Source of the DNA: Brachycybe producta
Lineage: Eukaryota > Arthropoda > Diplopoda > Playtdesmida > Andrognathidae
NCBI GenBank assembly: GCA_036925085.1
Contig: JAUPFP010000013.1
Location: 4,456,655 to 4,520,654, forward strand
Direction: 5' to 3'
Length of the DNA stretch: 64,000 bases
Shown: piece by piece, positions 14,760-23,206 of the stretch
How the letters are laid out: each line of letters begins with the position of its first letter
How positions within the stretch are numbered: the first letter of the stretch is position 1
The notes under the pieces: generated by a model
What the model saw: only the letters and a program-made list of their open reading frames with translations
What the model was told of the DNA's origin: nothing
Databases searched by the model: none
Made by a program: the position numbers and the translations under genes

Positions 14760-15279
14760 AAAAAACTACTTTCGCCTTTTTCAAATTGTCATAAAAAGTT
14801 TATTTTTTTTAAGATATCAACATGAAAAAAACTTTTAACATTATCTCCACTTATTCTAGTTTCTAAAACACATTGCATTTTTTTGTAATGTTTCTCCTAA
14901 AAAACGTTTGCTTGAAAAATATAAATTTTCTCAAAACTGTAGGTGAGGGAAGAGACTAGGACAGATTCATATTATTGGTCTTTTTTCCCCAAGAGTTATA
15001 AGACAATGGAACTCTCTCTTCCTGAGGCAGTGGTGAATGGGTATAATTTTGTTTTGCGGGATTGACATTTGTATATTCATTTTGTTTTTATATATGTGCA
15101 TGTAATACATGTATATGTGCTTGACAATGCTTAATGCTGCATCTGGACTTTTATGTCCCTCTGCCATAGGCCTATTTGGCTGCTAGCATATTACTAATTG
15201 TGACTGTAATTGTAATAGCCACGCAGGCGCGCCATCTGGGTGGACAAAAACGAAACAAATATTTATAAAGCCACCTTAA
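14760..15279. mobile_element. TTAA-type MITE interrupted by a LINE 3' end
   Basis: The interior block AACGTTTGCTTGAAAAA runs into a LINE 3' fragment at 14956-15217. The MITE then resumes with GCGCGCCATCTGGGTGG and closes AAATATTTATAAAGCCACCTTAA. The left boundary is unclear because the upstream sequence belongs to a related family. Confidence 0.5.
14956..15217 (+). mobile_element. 3' end of a non-LTR retrotransposon
   Basis: Encodes the remnant RVIRQWNSL then, one frame away, LPEAVVNGYNFVLRD-stop. This is the WNSLPE-type C-terminus of CR1/L2-like reverse transcriptases. A 3' UTR of about 170 bp follows (TTATGTCCCTCTGCCATAGG), ending in TTGTAA-type repeats. It is inserted in a TTAA-type MITE. 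Confidence 0.65.
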
Positions 15280-15282
15280 AGT

Positions 15283-17060
15283 TGCTTCCAAGTTTTTTTT
15301 TATGTATATCTAAAATGTTAAGTTGACAAATTTACTGTGGAGCCACCCTAAATGTTTTTAGAATAATATTGTGTTATCTGAATCTGGTTGTTGTTTTTAT
15401 CATGGAAACTAGAAATGACCATTTTCATTGATCTGATGATCATTCCTCTAAAAAAAAAAGTGGTCGAAGTTGTAGTTTAATTGCTTATTCCGTATGTGTT
15501 GCCCTACAAGTTATGGTCTAATAGTGACTTTAATGACCATTTAATTATTCCATTGATTTTATTGCTCTTTTAAACTTGCCCACATTTATTTTTGTTTTTT
15601 GAAAAAAAAAAATTTCTGGTTCCCAATTATTAATTTGTATTTATTTTGTGTTCTCATAAAAAAATAAACAGATGTGTTTGTTGTTTGTTTCACTTTATAC
15701 ATAAGAACCGGATATTACAAAAAAATGTTTTGTAGGACTTAAGTTTGCTACCAGTTTTAGTAATTTCCGCTTTTTTTTAAAAAATGAAACATTTCTTTGA
15801 AAATATAAATAAATAACCACTTTTTTGAAAATTCAACTTAGAAAACGTGAATTTTTTTTTTGTAAAAAATATATATTTAGAATTATTTTTGTTGTTTTCT
15901 TGTTCAACAACAAATCACAAAAGTGTGGTCATGTTTGTTTTATACAGTTCACCAAATTTTTGTATTTTGGAAGTTTTTTTTTTAACGAAAATTTAAAGGT
16001 CATTGCTTGTTATATCTATCTTGTCAGGTGCAGCACATAATATAGCTAATAATATGTATAATACACATGTATATATGCGTTCAAGGAATGTTTTCAGGTG
16101 TATCTTCAGGTAATCTTTTGTTGTACTCTCGTTTATGGTTGGTTAAGCAAATAAAATAATAATAGTTAACTTATAACCCCCTCTGAATCAGAGGCTATGA
16201 GATGAAACTATCAACTTATCAACGGAATATTATAATTCAGTATTATATTCATATGAAGATAAATTTTTATAGATGATTTTTAATGTTTTTTAATTAACAT
16301 AGGATAAACATCTTATTAAATGCAACTAAATACAACCAAAAAAAAAACATCTAAAATGATTAGTTGATTTTTTTAGGCGGTTTTATCGATTTTTGTGTTA
16401 ACTGACCAAATGGCTTTGACCATGCATAGTCAAAAATAATATTGAATAGTTTATAAATGAAATATTAATTAGCAGAACAAGAATTAAATTTTACATATAA
16501 GAATTTTATTGTAATATTTTTTTTTTTTCATTTTAAAATAATTCAGACCAGTTTATTTCACTTTTTAAAATACATAGCTGAATTTTGTATTTTTTATGTT
16601 TAAACAATGTAAATTACAATCGCCGCACTGTGAATTTGAAGCTTGTGACGTCAAAGGGACTGATTGTAAAAAAAAAATTAGGCTTATGTCATTTGTTTGA
16701 TGAAAGGTGGTGATAAAATTACTCAAGAAACAAGTTTCTTTTAAAATTGTTGAGAACTTTTGCTAACATCCATTTTTGATTGGATAAAAATGACATTTTT
16801 TAGCATTTTGGTCAACCCCTCTGACGTCAGAAACTACAATTTAAAGTGAGGCGATTATAACAAGTAAAACACCTGCTTAGATTTTTAAATTGCTATAAAA
16901 ATTTTTTTTTTAAAGATAAATTTATGAGAAATATTATTTATTTTTATTTGTTTTTCTTTTCTTATTCTTGTATTTTATTATTCTAACAATTTATATAGGT
17001 AAATTTTGACGCAAATTAATTTTTTTTTGACAAAAATATAAAAAACCAGTTTGAGTTTAT
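15283..17060. other. No gene seen
   Basis: A+T-rich with two TGACGTCA sites (16646, 16822) and no recognisable element ends. Confidence 0.5.
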
Positions 17061-17065
17061 AGTAT

Positions 17066-17510
17066 TTAAGATAGCTTTATAGATATTCAATTTGGTTTTG
17101 TCCCTCTGGACGGCGCCACTGCAGTGGCTAATGCTATGCTCAATAGACGTTTTTGTAAAATGTGGGCACAAAAACGTCAAGCAAACGTTTATTTAGAAAC
17201 AACATTACGAAAAAATTCAAATTGTTTTCAAAACTAGAATTGTAAAAGATTATATTAAAAGTTTTTTAATGGCAATATCTTAAAAAATGAACATTTTATA
17301 TCAGTTTGAAAATGACCCATTTTTTTGGAAATTCCATGAAAAACTATTTTTTTGCCTTTTTCTAGTTTATAAAACACTTTGAATTTTGTTCGTAATGTTT
17401 TTCCTGAAAAACGTTCGCTTGAAAGAGACATTCTGTAGAACATAATTGCAACACATAGCGCGCCATCAGGGGGATAAAACCAAAATAAAATATCTATAAA
17501 GCCGTCTTAA
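17066..17510. mobile_element. TTAA-flanked MITE, GGTGGCTGAATAGAT family, variant
   Basis: Left end TTAAGATAGCTTTATAGATAT, right end ATATCTATAAAGCCGTCTTAA, with the inner GGCGCCACTGCAGTGGCTAATG and AACGTTCGCTTGAA blocks shared with the other copies. It ends about 370 bp before the VCF-like gene's first ATG region. Confidence 0.7.
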
Positions 17511-17779
17511 AGAACTGGCGGGATTTTGTAGTTTATTATTTTTCCGCTAAGGTAGCGCCACTACACAAGAAAGTTCTAATGAGTAATCTTATGTTTTTAT
17601 AGCCGCCATCTTTGGTCCAATTTTAAGAAATAATTCAAATTTATCACAGAATAATAAATTATTTCACTTATATAATTAAAAATTTAAATATTTAAGTTTT
17701 ATATTAAAGTTTTTATATTCATAATTTTGTCAAATTTGTCATTTTGTTCAAATTAGGTGAAAAAAAAAAGAAAAAAAAC

Positions 17780-17993
17780 GAAATTTGTGATGTGGCTCAT
17801 AAATGGCGGATTTGAATTACGTTTATTATAAACGTCACTTCCGATATTAAACCGGATGTGAAGTTGCAAATTATTATCCAAGATGGCCGCTTCCGTGATT
17901 GTGTTTTCTTGGTTCTGTTTTGTTGATCTTTTTATGAGTTAAATCCATTTTTAATGCGTTATTATTGATTAATTAAGAAACACGGCGATTAAG
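17780..17993 (+). promoter_or_regulatory. Probable promoter and 5' UTR of the VCF-like gene, with uORF
   Basis: This short stretch concentrates housekeeping-type motifs: AAATGGCGGAT (17811 area), a CRE half-site next to an ETS core (ACGTCACTTCCG near 17832), ACCGGATGTG, and CAAGATGGCCGCTTCCG near 17880, which combines a YY1-like core with an inverted ETS site. YY1 and ETS sites commonly sit at start sites of TATA-less genes. If transcription begins upstream of 17883, ATG 17883 opens a 19-codon reading frame ending TAA at 17940-17942, before the main ATG at 17994. Promoter assignment is inferred from motifs and position. Confidence 0.5.
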
Positions 17994-20900
17994 ATGACTC
18001 ATTCTAGGTAATTTAGATGATTCTGATTGAAACTACGATAAAAATGGAATCAAAAATGTTGTTTTGTTCGAAAGGTGTTGAATTTCATTTTCAATGCCAT
18101 ATGTAAAAAAAAGCCTCTTTAATTTCTAAAATGCGCATTTATTTCCTTGGTATTTTTTTTGTTTATATTCTAAATGAAGTGTTAAATGTTTGGATGAATA
18201 TTCTGTTGACCATTTATGTCCTTCCTTTTTTTGTTTTGTTTTCTCATGACCCAATTTAAATTTAAATCTCTCTTCTTCTTATGATCTTCTCTTTCTCATA
18301 AAAAAAAGAAGAAAATGCGTGGGTTTTCATATTTCTAAATTCGTTCACCCTTGTTTTAGGACAACAAATTTTGATTATTTAATATTTGACGGAAAGAAAT
18401 TATTATTATTATTATTATTATTAGGGCTCTTGATTTTTATGCAAAAATATAAAGCAAATTGTTTCTCAATCTCTGTTGCTCAAGTGCCAAAATTTTGAAG
18501 TAATTATAACTGCAATCGTTTTTTTTCTAAGCAAAAAAAAAAAGGCTGTCTTAGAGGCTAGGTTCGTGTTACTATCAGTTGTCATCTACAGTTCTAGGAC
18601 CTAATCAGTGTATTTTTTTTACCCGCTTTTATTTACTTGATAATTTATTTGTCCACCACTTTCCGAAATATATTTGAAAATAATTCACCCTCCTTGGGGA
18701 TTGTGAACCCATGACCAACATACATTACCATGGGCTGAGACACTAACCACTACACCAACAAGACAAGAACGGATTATAATTGTTTTTTTTTTTTGACTCA
18801 CTTTTATTTAATTTCATAATTTGTCTTCCACCTTTTTAAATATTTGAAAATAATCCACACTGCAAGGAATTGAACCCATGGCCAGCATTACTACAGGCAG
18901 TTAGAAATCGGGGAGAACTTCAGTTGGCTCCGCCCTTTTTATGACGACCGGCAACTTCTAATTGGTTTGTTGTGTGGTTCGACGTTGAAAAGGGCGGAGC
19001 ATGTTACGTCAGACTACATAACCAACCAATTAGAAGTTCCCGGTCGTCATAAAAAGGGCGGAGCCAACTGAAGTTCTCCCCGATATTTCTAACTGCCTGT
19101 GCATTACCAACATTACTATGGACTGAGACACTAACCACTACACCAACAAGACAAGAACAGATTATATTTTGTTTATTTTCATTTTTTTTTAGAACTTTTT
19201 CATAAAAGCGAGTATCACAAAAAACATGTTTTTTTTGTTTTAATTTTCTTGTTTTATACTTACATAGGCCTACTTGTTCATCTAAATAGGATTGTTACTA
19301 AACAATTGTTCGTAGGGCCATAGATTTGAAAAGCAGTTGCTTTTGATATTGCATAAAAATCCGAGCCCCCCCCCCCCCCTACTCATTATTTAATTATTAT
19401 CTTAAGAGAATTTTATCGGGCGACTGAATAAGCGCCAAATTGAACAAACGCCAAACTGAATAACCGCCAAATTTTTGGCTTTTATTCAGTTTGGCGTTTG
19501 TTCAGATTGGCGCTTGATCAGCGCCACCAGTTTTATGTTCGATTGGTTTTGTTTATAAAGTCATATCGATTAATCTGTTCTGTATTGTTATTTGTTAAGA
19601 TCGTTTATGAACAGCTGATTTGAAAACTCTTGATTAATTCTATCTTTCAGGAGCAATGTTAAGAGAAACTAGGAAGTGTTTTAAAAACTAGAAGGATGAT
19701 AGCTCAAGCACTTTAAAGGTTTCAAAAGAAACTTCTTATAGAGAAAATTCTTCAACGTAAAAAAAAGCGCATAAAAAGCTTATTTTGAGAAAGATATCAA
19801 ATATGAAAAATACTCTCTTCAAGTGATTGAGAGCCATTCTTCTAGTTTCTGAAAGACAGAATAATTAAGAGTTCGCGAGGCATTTTCGGAAATTTTTTCG
19901 ATTAGCAGCCGCCTAGCCTCTATCCTCTCTTATAGTCTCGACAGAAGATTGTCCAGCTTCGTTGCCTTACTTTCTTGCCATCTCAGTTTGGAGTCTTGTG
20001 GCTCCTAATCGAAAGAATAGGCCGCCAACCCGCGTTTTCACTTTAAAACCACCTTAACTTTTGTTTCGAAGCCGAATTATTTTGAAAATTTAATTTTCTT
20101 CCTTTTTGTTTTCTTCTAGTCGTAAGCGTTCTCGTCTTTGCGATGATGACAGATGTGAATTTATGCCCATTTCCAAACGTATTAATAAACTTCATATAAG
20201 GTAATTCATTTTTGTAACGCTGAACTTATTGAACTTTGAAGGCGGTTTTTTTTGTGTAAGTAGCCATTGCAAAACATTGCTAAACTCTCCAATTGTGTTT
20301 TGAGTAAAGGTTGTCGTACCACAGTAGGTCAGCGCCCAAATCGGAAAGAATTGGAATAAAAACCAAACAATCGAATAGGTAAACCCCTCACTAGGCTTGG
20401 ACGGAAGACAGCGACTGGCATGTGTCCGGCTTCGAACCGATTCGAGCCGGTCTAGGACTCTAGTGTGGGGGACAACCTTTTAAATATTAAAAACTCTTCT
20501 GATTTTTTATTTTTCGTTTAAAGTTGGTTCAATTTGACCAACAACAATAACGGAAAATACAAATTAAATTTAAGGAACACGTTTAGAAAATTATTTTTCC
20601 TACAAAGAGTCTTCTTTTTTTTTTAAAGAAATAAGTAGAATTTAACGCAATTTTATGCAAATTTCCAAAGATTAATCAATTTGCGCATTTTTTTTTATGA
20701 TATCATGATGTTACACCCAAAAAGCGGTTGGAAATGTCATTGTGTTTTATGCATTTTATGCAAAATTTGTAAATATTGTGTCGTAAGTTAGGAATTAATT
20801 AACTAAATCTAAGTTAGTTATAAACACATTTACTTTTTTTTTTTGCGTTGAGTATTTCAAACTGGGGTTTGAGGGTGGGGAGGAGGTGTATCTTTAAATT

Positions 20901-23171
20901 TTAATGAAATGTGATCATTTTTCTTATTTAATTTTAAAAAATTCGTCGTTATTAAGTTATAATTACATTTTATAAAATTCGGTTTCAGTGGGTCAAGGAA
21001 ACTCTTGATTTTTCAAAATTTCCTCTTTAAATTGTGTAGAATTAAAGGACATAATTATGAGAACACAAATTAGGAGATAAATTTAGAAATATGAATTTCA
21101 ACATATTTAATAACATTTTCAGAATTCGTTATGTATATGACGTCATAAAAATAACTTGGATAACAAACAAGAAGAAGAAGAAAGAAACGTTCTCAAATCG
21201 AAGCCACTCATGAGCGAAGCAGCCGAGTGGTGGCGGTCCTAAATTGAAAAGGTTCTTTTAAAGTTCCTTTGACGAAACCACGATATCATGGTTCTCACTA
21301 ATCCACTAACCAACGAACAGCTGATATTAAAACTCTGGTTATTCTGCATTTCAGAAGGAGCAGCAACATTACATGGAAGAAATTGAGTAAATTTAATAAA
21401 TGCAACTGGAATTAGTTGATATCATCATGTTGATATCTTTCAAAATAAAAAATCTGTTTTATTGAAACAAAATTTAATAAATGTCGTCTGCTTAAACTGA
21501 AATAAAAAGCTTATTTTAAAAGATACCAACATGAAAATCAACTTAAAACCCTTCTAGTTTCTAAATATTTTCAAGTTTCTCTTAATTCTGAAATGCAGAA
21601 TAACCAGAGTAGAAGGTGCGTTTTCCGCTTTAAAACCACCGAGGTTTTGGTCTCACTTCCTTATATAATTATGGACTTCGAAGGGAATTGCAAAAGGAAT
21701 CCACGGGTTTATTTGATTTTTTTTTTGGAAATGTAATAATTTTATTGTCTGTGACGTATGCAATGAGCACGCACACATTGGGACTAGACTTGCCACCTGT
21801 GGAGGACAGTCCTTCATTCGGAAGAACTGTCCTCCGACCAGGACCATCTTCGACGAACGTATTTAAGTTTTTATACAATTTATTGTGTGGAGGACATGTT
21901 TGCCTACGTGGAGGACGATCCTAGTCGGAGGACTGTCCTTCACGAAGGAGGAAACGTAGCAAGCCTAATTGGGACGTACTAATAAGACACGAACATATGT
22001 TACACGTGCACGCGTCTTTTGTAATGAATGTCGTCGTAGTAAAATCTATTTTCTTCACGTTTTGTTTCCACGCCCAACCAGGTGTTGACCCCCTTTAACC
22101 CTAAAGAAAACAACGATTTGCCCCATTTTTAAGGAAATCTTTTTAAAGAAATAAATGACGAAAATTATTAAATTTCATAATTATTACAATTAATTAATAA
22201 TTGGCTATAATTTATCATAAAGCAATTGATGAAATGTTTGGCAAAAAAGATGATTTTTTTTAATTGGAAAATTATTGCAAAAAAAAAAAAAAAATCACAC
22301 ACAAAACACAATGCAACAAATTCTGTTTTAAAGATAATTAACAAATACCTCGTTTCCACTACAAAAATTAACTGCATTTAAAAAGTAAAACACACTTTAT
22401 TTTCTTGTGGAAATAAAAATGGTAACATTAACCATAGTTAAATTTATGAGCTTTGAACTGTATTGCAGTGACACAATGTGGTTAACCACGTCACTTCCTG
22501 TGTTCAAACAGATTTAGCCTACAAACAACATGGCGGATAGTGAGAGTGAGAGAGAGAGAGAATGAAAAATAAAAAAAATTCATAAAATGCAATAACTGTT
22601 TAACAGGAAGTGAAACCAAACAGGAAGTGACACAAAATCATTTAACCAAAGTTGTGTTAAAAAAAAATGGAACTCCATTAAAAGCACAATTTCTATTTTG
22701 GTTATTTCTATTTTCGGTTATGTAACTAGTTATTGTTTTTTTTTATAATGGAAACCACTAGGTACGCGTTGGTATAAGGGGGGGGGGCGGAAGTAGCTCA
22801 GGTGTAGATGGAAGGACAGGCAAGTATGCTCAGCAGAATACAGTCGTTTGCCCCGCCCTTTTATGAGGAACTGTAACTTCTAATTGGTTTGTTATTTGGT
22901 CGGACGTCACATGCTCCGCCTCTTTTCAATTTCTAATTGGTTGATATCTGGGTTGGCGCTCATAAAAGAGGGGCGAGGCAAACGATGGTATCCTGCTGAG
23001 CACACTTGCCTGTGTAGGAAGGTTGTCAAAGATCCACCAGATCTTTCAAAATGCAAGATCTTTTCCGCAATTTTAGCCATGGATGATGAATGAATAAATG
23101 ATGTCCGGATTATTTTTTTTTTTGATGATTTGCTTTTTGTCCGGCGTCCCCTCCCCTCTCCAAACCCTTTC

Positions 23172-23206
<35 letters not shown>

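Larger units (their letters stand above)
18422..19366. mobile_element. AGGGCTCGGAT-family element carrying two nested layers
   Basis: Left arm AGGGCTCTTGATTTTTATGC and right arm GATATTGCATAAAAATCCGAGCC are the two ends. Between them lie two tRNA-derived elements (18620-18793, 18794-19214), the second itself split by a fold-back MITE (18893-19100). In intron 1 of the VCF-like gene. Confidence 0.65.
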
